The notes below the pieces were generated by a model, which ran no database searches, had not been told where the DNA came from, and saw only the letters and a list, made by a program, of their open reading frames with translations. DNA of 18,075 bases from Acidimicrobiaceae bacterium (GTDB lineage: Bacteria > Actinomycetota > Acidimicrobiia > Acidimicrobiales > RAAP-2): positions 1 through 18,075 of the forward strand of contig PLXU01000064.1 in assembly GCA_003151555.1 (NCBI GenBank). The letters run 5' to 3'. Positions within the stretch are counted from its first letter, which is position 1. Each line of letters opens with the position of its first letter. Below are positions 7,311-13,375 of this stretch, piece after piece. Made by a program: the position numbers and the translations under genes.

Positions 7311-7316
7311 TAGAAT
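7311..7316 (+). promoter_or_regulatory. -10 element (TAGAAT) for the small protein at 7352
   Basis: TAGAAT lies 35 nt before GTG 7352, predicting a leader of about 29 nt. GAGGAG at 7342-7347 is the ribosome site, 4 nt from the GTG. This is a leadered counter-example to the leaderless genes around it, using the same hexamer. Confidence 0.5.
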
Positions 7317-7351
7317 GGTTGCTGCGCAGTTCTAGTACCACGAGGAGCACC

Positions 7352-7630
7352 GTGAGCCAGGTCCCGACTACTGAAGCCACCGAGGTCGTTGACCCGGTCG
7401 GACACGTGCAAGTCATCTATCTCGGCCCCGTCGCGCCCCACTGGGAGTGCCGCATGGTATTTGGCGACGAGGAGCAGATTCAGGCCTTCGTTGACCGCAT
7501 TGACGCCCGACTTCGTTTCTTGCCGCCTCACGATCCTCAGTTCCGCCGTAACCGCGAGCGCGTGAATCGCGACGCGGAGCGCGAGAACCTCATCGTCGAG
7601 TGGAACCTCGGTTACGACGAAGAGGTTTAG
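7352..7630 (+). CDS. Small protein of unknown function
   Basis: A 92-residue soluble protein starting MSQVPTTEATEVVDP. A possible beta-strand HVQVIYLGPVAPHWECRMVFG is followed by a helix (EEQIQAFVDRIDARLRF) and a very charged tail (DPQFRRNRERVNRDAERENL) ending in EWNLGYDEEV. It has no signal peptide, membrane segment or known motif, and I do not recognise the family. GTG 7352 is chosen because of the GAGGAG site just upstream; an earlier TTG in frame lacks one. The stop TAG (7628-7630) overlaps the stop of the convergent DUF2342-like gene. Codon use looks normal for the window, which supports it being real. Confidence 0.7.
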   Translation: MSQVPTTEATEVVDPVGHVQVIYLGPVAPHWECRMVFGDEEQIQAFVDRIDARLRFLPPHDPQFRRNRERVNRDAERENLIVEWNLGYDEEV

Positions 7631-8757
7631 GCTAGCGGCGAGTTCGTCACTCGCTCGTACCACGCGTCCGGACCATTAAGTTCCGCCGCGCTCGGCAGTC
7701 CGTCCACTCGTAACAGTGCGTCAAACACCTTCAGCGTGTGCGCACGTTGCAACGTCGCGACAAACTCGTGGGCCTGCTCGTGATGGGTTCCTTGGTTCGA
7801 GATGCCGAAGAGGGCCGCGGCGGCGTCTTCACCACGCGCGTCGCTGTGTCGGTGGCGCCGGTAGGCCTCGACGAGCGCGGGTCGCGGGCCGAGAATCGCT
7901 TCGGTGATTTCGTGCGCCGCCGCATCGAAGAACGCCAGCAGCACGCTCGCGGCTGCGTTGATCGCGCGTGTCGCGTCGGTTTCCTCGGGCATCTCGATGC
8001 CGTCGAGCAACGCCTCGGGATTGTTGATGAACGAAGTGAGGTCTTCGGGATTGACGATCGATTGCAAACGAGTGAGCAGATCGCCCTGGGCATTCGTGGC
8101 CTCGCGCACGGCATCGATGAGCAACGCGCGAAGGGCGTCACCGGTGCCCGGTTGGGTCAGTACGAGCGACGCCACGAACTCCTGGGCGAGCGCGAAGACG
8201 TAGACCTCGTCGTGTTCTAAGGTCCAGGCTTCGGCGAAGCTGGCGAGGTTGTTCACCACGAGTAAGCGCGCGTCGTCGTCGCGCGGCAGCGGCAACGCCG
8301 CGAGTGACCAGGCGCGCTCGGAGAAGTGACCGGCGACCGAACCCATTTGAAAGCCGGTGAAGAGGGGGCCGAGGGTGGACGCCATCTGGGCCATCATGTT
8401 GTTCGCGTCGGGCTCGAGTTCTTCACCCGATGTGGGCGCTGCGCTCGGGCTGGCGACCAGCGGCGCGATCAGGGGTCGCCACTGTGCGAGGGCGGCCGAG
8501 GTGAGGGCCGATCGATTGACCGCGGTGATACGTGGCTCGCTCGCCACGCCCAAGAGCGCGTCGACGTGTCGTCCGACGAGCGGCGCAAGTTCTTCTAGTC
8601 GTTGACGTTCAATGGGCTCGGGATTGGGGTCGCCGTCAGCGCCACGCGCAATATTGAGCGCCAGTTGGGTCGCGGTGTCGAACCACGCGTCGGGACCCTG
8701 CTGGCCAAGGATATTGAAGATATCGCCGAACATTCCTTCAAATGGGTTCTCACTCAC
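7627..8757 (-). CDS. DUF2342-like protein (zincin-type fold) lacking the HEXXH motif
   Basis: A 376-residue protein. The N-terminus (NPFEGMFGDIFNILGQQGPDA, then helices around ERQRLEELAPLVGRHVDALLG) and the centre (GFQMGSVAGHFSERAW ... LPLPRDD) match the DUF2342 family of putative zinc-dependent metalloproteases. In that family a HEXXH zinc site follows next; here the corresponding place reads QEFVA (192-196), keeping the Glu but losing both His, and the later E-G-Y-V-D-type third-ligand region reads LAFFD. It is therefore probably a non-catalytic relative, though this alignment is from memory. In mycobacteria DUF2342 genes sit beside the PDZ protease and UPF0182 genes, as here. Start taken as the GTG at 8757, because TAAGTT ends 6 nt before it; the GTG two codons upstream is the alternative. 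Divergent from the MreB-like gene. Confidence 0.8.
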   Translation of the reverse strand: MSENPFEGMFGDIFNILGQQGPDAWFDTATQLALNIARGADGDPNPEPIERQRLEELAPLVGRHVDALLGVASEPRITAVNRSALTSAALAQWRPLIAPLVASPSAAPTSGEELEPDANNMMAQMASTLGPLFTGFQMGSVAGHFSERAWSLAALPLPRDDDARLLVVNNLASFAEAWTLEHDEVYVFALAQEFVASLVLTQPGTGDALRALLIDAVREATNAQGDLLTRLQSIVNPEDLTSFINNPEALLDGIEMPEETDATRAINAAASVLLAFFDAAAHEITEAILGPRPALVEAYRRHRHSDARGEDAAAALFGISNQGTHHEQAHEFVATLQRAHTLKVFDALLRVDGLPSAAELNGPDAWYERVTNSPLA

Positions 8758-8763
8758 GCACAC

Positions 8764-8769
8764 AACTTA
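8764..8769 (-). promoter_or_regulatory. -10 element (TAAGTT) of a leaderless promoter for the DUF2342-like gene
   Basis: Minus-strand TAAGTT is followed by 6 nt and GTG 8757, choosing it over the in-frame GTG at 8763, which directly abuts the hexamer. Confidence 0.55.
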
Positions 8770-8854
8770 AGGGTCAACGCCGATGGACGCCACGCTTGGC
8801 CGTGCTTCGTGGCTTCTTGGCTCCGAAGGTCAAGGTCCGCTCAGTCGGTCCACC

Positions 8855-8860
8855 TAGAAT
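8855..8860 (+). promoter_or_regulatory. -10 element (TAGAAT) upstream of the MreB-like gene
   Basis: TAGAAT ends 7 nt before TTG 8868, the first plausible in-frame start before the conserved DIGTAN motif. A TTG on a leaderless mRNA would be unusual. Confidence 0.5.
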
Positions 8861-8867
8861 TGCAGTC

Positions 8868-9872
8868 TTGGCCACTGACGTAGCACTGGATATTGGGACA
8901 GCGAACTGTCGTCTCGCGACGGCCCAACGGGGCATTCTCATCAATGAGCCGACGGTGGTGGCGATCGACACCAACTCCGGCGACGTGGTGGAAGTGGGCT
9001 TGGGCGCGCTCGACTCGGTGGGGCGTTCGTCGCGCCACATCGTGGTCTTTCGTCCCTTCGCCCAGGGAACGACCGTCGACTTCGACGTCACGGCGCGGCT
9101 TATTTCCGGTCTCTTCGATCGTGCCGGAATCTCCAAGTTGAGCCGGGCCCGCGTGGTGATGAGTGTGCCTTCCCTGGCCACGGCCATCGAGCGTCGGGCG
9201 CTTCGCCAGGCGGCTATCCAGGCCGGTGCGCGCGAGGTGAGTCTGGTGGAGGCGCCCATCGCCGCGGCCATTGGCCTGGGACTGCCGGTGCAGGACCCCG
9301 TTGGATCGGCCGTCACGATTCTCGGCGCGGGCGCGTCCGAGGCCGCGCTGATCTCCCTGGGTGGCATCGTTACCGGCAGCGGCCGCCGCCACGGCGGCAA
9401 CGATTTGGACAGTGCTATCGCATCTTTGTTGCGTCAGCGACACGGGGTGGTCGTCGCCCCCGCCACCGTGGAGATGTTGAAGTGGCATTTGGCCTCGGCG
9501 CTGGGTCACACTCACGGCAGCTCCGAAGTGGTCCAGGCGCGCATGGTCGAAAGCGGCGATCCCGTTGAAGTTGAAGTGGGCGCCGACCTGGTGAACGTCG
9601 CGTTGACCGAAGTGCTCAACTCCACGATCAAGATGGTCCAGGACTGTCTGAGCGACGCACCGCCGGACCTCTCCCAGGACGTCAGCGCCGGTGGCCTCAC
9701 GCTGGTGGGCGGCCACGCGCTGTTGAACGATTTCGCCGAACTCATCGCCACGGGCACGGGTATAGAAGTGAATGTGGCCGGGGACGCGGAATTGGTGATT
9801 ATCCGTGGACTGCAGTTGTGCCTGAGCGAGATGTCGTCGCTGCACGCCCTGTTTCGAAACGTCGACCGCTAA
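8868..9872 (+). CDS. Divergent MreB-like actin-family protein
   Basis: From TTG 8868 the protein has 334 residues, close to normal MreB length. MreB-type features in order: phosphate-1 DIGTANCRLA (from Asp8), NEPTVVAI (26-33), VGRSSRHIVVFRPFAQGTTVDFD (51-73), VEAPIAAAIGLGLPV (127-141), SLGGIV (163-168), GGNDLDSAI (176-184), and LVGGHALLNDF near the C-terminus. MreB polymers guide elongation-type peptidoglycan synthesis at the membrane. Here the phosphate-2 loop, DIGGGTTE in MreB, reads ILGAGASE (151-158), losing the catalytic Asp and both Thr, so ATP hydrolysis is doubtful. No mreC, mreD or mrdA is nearby. In-frame starts further upstream (GTG 8802, ATG 8742) would add 22 to 42 residues and remain possible. 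Convergent with the HEAT gene, stops overlapping as CTAA. Confidence 0.85.
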   Translation: MATDVALDIGTANCRLATAQRGILINEPTVVAIDTNSGDVVEVGLGALDSVGRSSRHIVVFRPFAQGTTVDFDVTARLISGLFDRAGISKLSRARVVMSVPSLATAIERRALRQAAIQAGAREVSLVEAPIAAAIGLGLPVQDPVGSAVTILGAGASEAALISLGGIVTGSGRRHGGNDLDSAIASLLRQRHGVVVAPATVEMLKWHLASALGHTHGSSEVVQARMVESGDPVEVEVGADLVNVALTEVLNSTIKMVQDCLSDAPPDLSQDVSAGGLTLVGGHALLNDFAELIATGTGIEVNVAGDAELVIIRGLQLCLSEMSSLHALFRNVDR

Positions 9873-10504
9873 TCCTCGTTCTCGCGGGCCAGTTGATTGA
9901 CGGCGGCTCGCACTTGCCAGTCGCGATCCTGGCCGGCGCGTTCGAGGGCCGCTTCGATGTCGGAACCCTCGAAGTTGGACAGGGCCACGATCGCCCGTCG
10001 CCGGACCGGAGCCTTGTCGTCGAGTGCGCCCAACACTGCGGGCCGCCCTCGGTCATCGCCAATGGCCCCTAACGCCGCGACCGCGGCCTCACGGCACCGA
10101 GCGTCATCGTGACTGGTGGCCACTTCACTCAACGCGTCGACCGCGTCGACGCGCAGATGTTCACCTAGGGCGAAGGCCGCCGCATCGACGACGAGCGGAT
10201 CCGGGTCGGCGAGCGCGGCGATGATCGCGGCGAAGACGGCCGGGTCAGTGACCTTTTCGTAGGCCACCAGCGTGAGCGCCTCACGGCGCACGTCGAGGTC
10301 TTCGTCGCCCAGCGCGCCGAGCCAATCGTCGCTCGACAGCAGTGCGTGACGAACGCAGCCGCGAAGGGCGAGCACGCGATGTCGTGGCCCACGGGCATCC
10401 AAATTGACTCGCAGTAAAGTTTCGGCGTCGTCGCCCTGGGCGAAGCCGGCGCGCAGCAGAGCCTCGTCGAGGGCCTCCGGTAGGGTGGGTTCATCACTGT
10501 GCAC
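9869..10504 (-). CDS. HEAT-repeat protein
   Basis: A 211-residue soluble protein made of helical HEAT/PBS-lyase-type repeats: units around DEDLDVRREALTLVAYEK, DPDPLVVDAAAFALGEH, DDARCREAAVAALGAIGDD, DKAPVRRRAIVALSNF and DRDWQVRAAVNQLA, each with the D-x-x-V-R/A-x-x-A-A-x-A-L pattern. Such repeats form a curved scaffold for binding other proteins. No catalytic residues are seen. The GTG start (minus strand, 10504-10502) lies in the palindrome GTGCAC that also contains the GTG of the divergent PDZ protease; TGAGAT 6 nt upstream is a weak -10 candidate. No earlier or close later ATG/GTG is available. Its partner may be a neighbour (protease, MreB-like), which is inference from position only. Confidence 0.82.
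   Translation of the reverse strand: MHSDEPTLPEALDEALLRAGFAQGDDAETLLRVNLDARGPRHRVLALRGCVRHALLSSDDWLGALGDEDLDVRREALTLVAYEKVTDPAVFAAIIAALADPDPLVVDAAAFALGEHLRVDAVDALSEVATSHDDARCREAAVAALGAIGDDRGRPAVLGALDDKAPVRRRAIVALSNFEGSDIEAALERAGQDRDWQVRAAVNQLARENED
10481..10486 (+). promoter_or_regulatory. Tentative -10 element (TAGGGT) for the PDZ protease
   Basis: TAGGGT ends 12 nt before GTG 10499, giving a leader of about 6 nt, inside the first codons of the divergent HEAT gene. Weaker than the other cases because the spacing does not fit exactly. Confidence 0.3.
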
Positions 10505-11626
10505 GACTCCATCTCAGCACCTCAACCTCGTCGACCGCGATTCCTCTGGCCGCTGGTGAGTCTGGTGGTGGTACTTGCCGCCGTGCTCGTGGTGGGCAAC
10601 CGACAGTTATCCGAATACGCCATCACCCCGGGCAACGCGACGCCCGTCGCTCCGCTGGTACGGGTGAAGGGCATTCACACGGACCCGCACAACGACAAGA
10701 TCATGCTGGTTGACGTCTATCTGTCCCAGCTCAACGTGTTTGCGTGGATACGAATGCACTTCGAGTCGCACGTGCAGTTCGTGCCCGCCGGCGCGCTCGT
10801 TGATCCCGGCATTCCCAACGACGAACTCGGTGCGCAGGGTTACCAGCAGATGAATGACTCCAAGCAGGCCGCCGAGGTGGCGGCGTTCCGCGCGCTCGGC
10901 TGGAAGATACCGAGTGTCGCGACGGGCGCGGTGGTGACCGGTGTGGTCGCCCCTTCGCCGGCGCGTACGGCCGGCATCAAAGTGGGCGACGAGATCGTCG
11001 GCATCAACGCCACCCCAGTACGCTCGTCGTGCGCCCTCATCGGCGTCGTGCACTCGTTGGCGCCGGGCACGAAGGTCGGACTTCGCGTCAAACGGGCCAC
11101 AATCAGTCCGAAGGGCCTCATTACGCTGAAGAGCCCCACGACCGTGCACGTGACCACGGGCAAGGACCCGAACGCATTGGCACCCTCGGGTTGCGCCGGC
11201 GTGAGCGGGTTAAGTCGCTCGTGGCTGGGCGTCTCCGTGGAAGACGGCACCAACTACGTTCTGCCCGCGACGGTGTTCATCAATACCGCTGATATCGGTG
11301 GGCCCTCGGCGGGCCTGGCGATGACGTTGACGCTCATCGACAAATTGAGCAAGGGATCATTGACGGGCCACCACGTCATTGCCGCCAGCGGCACCATTGC
11401 CGTCAACGGAGCGGTTGGAGACGTGGGCGGCGTGGCCGAAAAGACGGTGGCCGCGCAGCGCGCCGGCGCCACGATTTTTTTCGTCCCCCAGGTCGAAGTG
11501 TCGACGGCAAAAAGTGCTGCTGGTCCGGGCCTGCGCATTGTCGGCGTGAGTAGCTTGCACCAGGTGCTATCTGACCTTCTTCGATTGGGTGGGGACCCGC
11601 CAGTGCCCCTTTCCCGCCCCCACTAA
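10499..11626 (+). CDS. Membrane-anchored PDZ/Lon-like serine protease (YlbL type)
   Basis: A 375-residue protein: a basic N-terminus (PRRPRF), one membrane helix (about 16-33), a middle region, a PDZ domain (about 142-200) and a C-terminal Lon-type (S16) proteolytic domain (about 245-360). The catalytic dyad is visible as Ser270 in IGGPSAGLAMTL and Lys315 in GGVAEKTVAAQ, 45 residues apart as expected for Lon-type enzymes. There is no ATPase domain. It should be anchored in the membrane with the protease domain outside. YlbL-family enzymes are implicated in checkpoint recovery in Bacillus (degrading a division inhibitor); the substrate here is unknown. The actinobacterial relative is Rv3194c, next to UPF0182 Rv3193c and DUF2342 Rv3195, matching this cluster. 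GTG 10499 is the only start that keeps the basic N-terminus before the helix. Confidence 0.93.
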   Translation: MHDSISAPQPRRPRFLWPLVSLVVVLAAVLVVGNRQLSEYAITPGNATPVAPLVRVKGIHTDPHNDKIMLVDVYLSQLNVFAWIRMHFESHVQFVPAGALVDPGIPNDELGAQGYQQMNDSKQAAEVAAFRALGWKIPSVATGAVVTGVVAPSPARTAGIKVGDEIVGINATPVRSSCALIGVVHSLAPGTKVGLRVKRATISPKGLITLKSPTTVHVTTGKDPNALAPSGCAGVSGLSRSWLGVSVEDGTNYVLPATVFINTADIGGPSAGLAMTLTLIDKLSKGSLTGHHVIAASGTIAVNGAVGDVGGVAEKTVAAQRAGATIFFVPQVEVSTAKSAAGPGLRIVGVSSLHQVLSDLLRLGGDPPVPLSRPH

Positions 11627-11646
11627 GCCAATTTTTTGGCGCCAAA
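11627..11646. promoter_or_regulatory. Candidate operator: palindrome TTTGGCGCCAAA
   Basis: TTTGGCGCCAAA (11635-11646) is a perfect 12-bp palindrome ending 5 nt before the -10 of the next gene. A further GCCAA at 11627-11631 pairs with TTGGC (11636-11640) around TTTT. It may be an operator in the promoter spacer, or a short hairpin ending transcription from the protease gene, whose stop is just before it. Confidence 0.4.
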
Positions 11647-11651
11647 CGCCG

Positions 11652-11657
11652 TAGTCT
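11652..11657 (+). promoter_or_regulatory. -10 element (TAGTCT) of a leaderless promoter for the DivIVA-like gene
   Basis: TAGTCT ends 7 nt before ATG 11665. A GAAGGA directly abuts the ATG, too close to act as a ribosome site for it. Confidence 0.5.
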
Positions 11658-11664
11658 TGAAGGA

Positions 11665-13356
11665 ATGGACGACCGCCGAATTCTTTCAACCACGCGTCAG
11701 TCGTCGACCGAGATCGCCCGGGTTAACTTCACGACGCTACGCAAAGGGGGCCTGGACCCCCAAGAAGTTCGCCTCCACCTCGAGTCGGTGGCCCGGGAAG
11801 TGGCCCACATGGAGACCCGGATCCGTGAAATGCAGGACCAACTCATTGAAGCCCACCGCCGGGAGGCCAACCCCACCTTCGACGAGGTGACCCTCACCAA
11901 CGCACTGGGTTCACAAAGCGCGGCCATTTTGCGCGGTGCGCACGAAGAGGCTGGGCGCGTCACCTCCGAAGCCCAGGAGCGCAGCGCCCAACTCTTCACC
12001 GAGAGCCAGCAGCGCAGCGCCTCGCACCTCATCGAAGCCCAGGAGCGCGCGACGAGCATCATCACCGAGGCCGAGAACACCGCGACGCAGATCGATCACG
12101 ACGCGCGACTAGGGGCGGAACGGCTCATCGACTCGGCCAAGGTCAACGGCGAGGCGCTGGTCGACCTCGCGCGCGAACAAGGTCGAGCCATTCTCGAACA
12201 GTCCAACGAAGCTCGCAAGACCGTATTGAACGACCTGGCTGTCAAGCGCAAGGCGCTGCATATGCAAATCGATCAACTGCGCGCCGCGCGCGACACGTTG
12301 GGGGCCTTTGTCGCGACGTTGAGCGAACAAGTGGAGTCGGTGCTCTCGGGCATCAACAACTCGGACGAAGCGGCACGCAGCGCGGCCCTAGAGGCGCTGC
12401 GCGAGCACACCGCGTCACCGGAACCGACCGAGGAGGAATTGCTCGCAGGCACGCCACTTCGTCACGTGCCTGAACCCACCCTCGAGCCCACCCCCGAAAT
12501 CTCCGAAATTCCGGAAATCCCCGAAATCCCCAAGGCCAAGGCCCGCAAGGCCGAAAAGATCGAGCAATCTGGCGAGTCGCTGTTACTCGAGGACGATCCC
12601 TCGGGAACTGACGTGGTCAACGAGATCTTCGCCCGACTTCGCAAGGCCACCCTGGAAGAACGTGGTGCCACGGCAACCGCGCCCCGCAAGGCCGCCCTGG
12701 TGGCCAAGTCCGAGACCCCCACCGGCGAACTGTTCGAGCGCCGTGACGGCGCGTTGGCCGAGCCGCTGTCCGTGCTCACGCGCAAGGTGAAGCGGGCACT
12801 GCAGGACGATCAGAACATCATGCTCGAGCGGTTGCGCGACGTGAAGGCCATGATCACCACCGAACTCGAAGACGAGCACGCCCAACGCGCCCGCTACGCC
12901 GAGGCGGCGTTCGACGCGTTGGCCAGCGCTGCTGACGCGGGGGTGCGCTTCGCCTTCGACGAAGCGGGTGCTTCCGGCGGTGCGCTCAATCGCGGTGCGC
13001 TCGACGAGTGCTCGGCCGATCTGGCGGTCACCATTGTCTTGGCCCTGCGCAAGCGGATCCTGGCCGACGGCAGTGGCGACGGTCCCGAGCGAGTGAACGC
13101 GGCGTACAAAGAGTGGCGCGGCGCGCGCGTTGAGCGACTCTGCACCGACGTGGCCCGACGGGCCTTTCACTTGGGGGTCCTGGCGGCGTCCCAGGGTCGT
13201 TCCGTGCGCTTTTACGTGGCTCCCAACGACGCGCCGTGCGACGCCTGCGCGTTGGATGCGAGTGCCGGCGAACGTCTCGCCGGTCAGGTTTTTCCCAGTG
13301 GCTCGCTGTATCCGCCGCTGCACGCCGGTTGCGCCTGCGCGTTGGTGCCGGTTTAA
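11665..13356 (+). CDS. DivIVA-like coiled-coil protein with MuF-like Cys/His C-terminus
   Basis: A 563-residue protein with four parts. Residues 20-65 (NFTTLRKGGLDPQEVRLHL...) resemble the DivIVA/Wag31 N-terminal membrane-curvature domain. Residues about 75-235 form a long Ala/Glu/Gln-rich coiled coil with roughly 11-residue periodicity (SEAQERSAQL, IEAQERATSI, TEAENTATQI). Residues about 255-300 are a Pro/Glu linker with EIPEIPEIP. Residues about 340-563 are helical and end with Cys525-x2-Cys528 ... PPLHAGCAC (His553, Cys556, Cys558), then LVPV. That end, with the preceding RVERLCTDVARRAFHLG helix, looks like the C-terminus of phage Mu gpF / head-morphogenesis proteins and may bind zinc. No phage genes are nearby. 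DivIVA proteins organise polar growth and division; a scaffold role beside the PDZ protease and MreB-like protein is plausible but inferred. Confidence 0.8.
   Translation: MDDRRILSTTRQSSTEIARVNFTTLRKGGLDPQEVRLHLESVAREVAHMETRIREMQDQLIEAHRREANPTFDEVTLTNALGSQSAAILRGAHEEAGRVTSEAQERSAQLFTESQQRSASHLIEAQERATSIITEAENTATQIDHDARLGAERLIDSAKVNGEALVDLAREQGRAILEQSNEARKTVLNDLAVKRKALHMQIDQLRAARDTLGAFVATLSEQVESVLSGINNSDEAARSAALEALREHTASPEPTEEELLAGTPLRHVPEPTLEPTPEISEIPEIPEIPKAKARKAEKIEQSGESLLLEDDPSGTDVVNEIFARLRKATLEERGATATAPRKAALVAKSETPTGELFERRDGALAEPLSVLTRKVKRALQDDQNIMLERLRDVKAMITTELEDEHAQRARYAEAAFDALASAADAGVRFAFDEAGASGGALNRGALDECSADLAVTIVLALRKRILADGSGDGPERVNAAYKEWRGARVERLCTDVARRAFHLGVLAASQGRSVRFYVAPNDAPCDACALDASAGERLAGQVFPSGSLYPPLHAGCACALVPV
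12496..12531 (+). repeat. Four tandem 9-bp units (EIP/EIS repeat)
   Basis: Four consecutive 9-bp units of the form GAAATYYCS encode EIS-EIP-EIP-EIP in the linker of the DivIVA-like protein; the last two units are identical. It may vary in copy number between strains. Confidence 0.8.
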
Positions 13357-13363
13357 AAACGCG

Positions 13364-13369
13364 TAGGCT
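13364..13369 (+). promoter_or_regulatory. -10 element (TAGGCT) of a leaderless promoter for the UPF0182 gene
   Basis: TAGGCT ends 6 nt before GTG 13376. TTGGTG at 13342-13347, 16 nt upstream of it, is a fair -35 and lies in the last codons of the previous gene. Confidence 0.6.
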
Positions 13370-13375
13370 CGCTTC

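Noticed and set aside
8841..9845. Long open frame on the minus strand opposite the MreB-like gene
   Set aside because: Its translation is His/Arg/Gln-rich with no motif, and the plus strand encodes clear actin-family motifs; it is a GC-driven shadow.
12496..12531. Tandem 9-bp units as a regulatory iteron or origin
   Set aside because: They are in frame and encode a Pro/Glu linker within a long coding region.
13130..13356. MuF-like tail as evidence of a prophage remnant
   Set aside because: No portal, terminase, capsid or integrase genes are nearby, and the segment is in frame with the DivIVA-like protein between conserved cellular genes.
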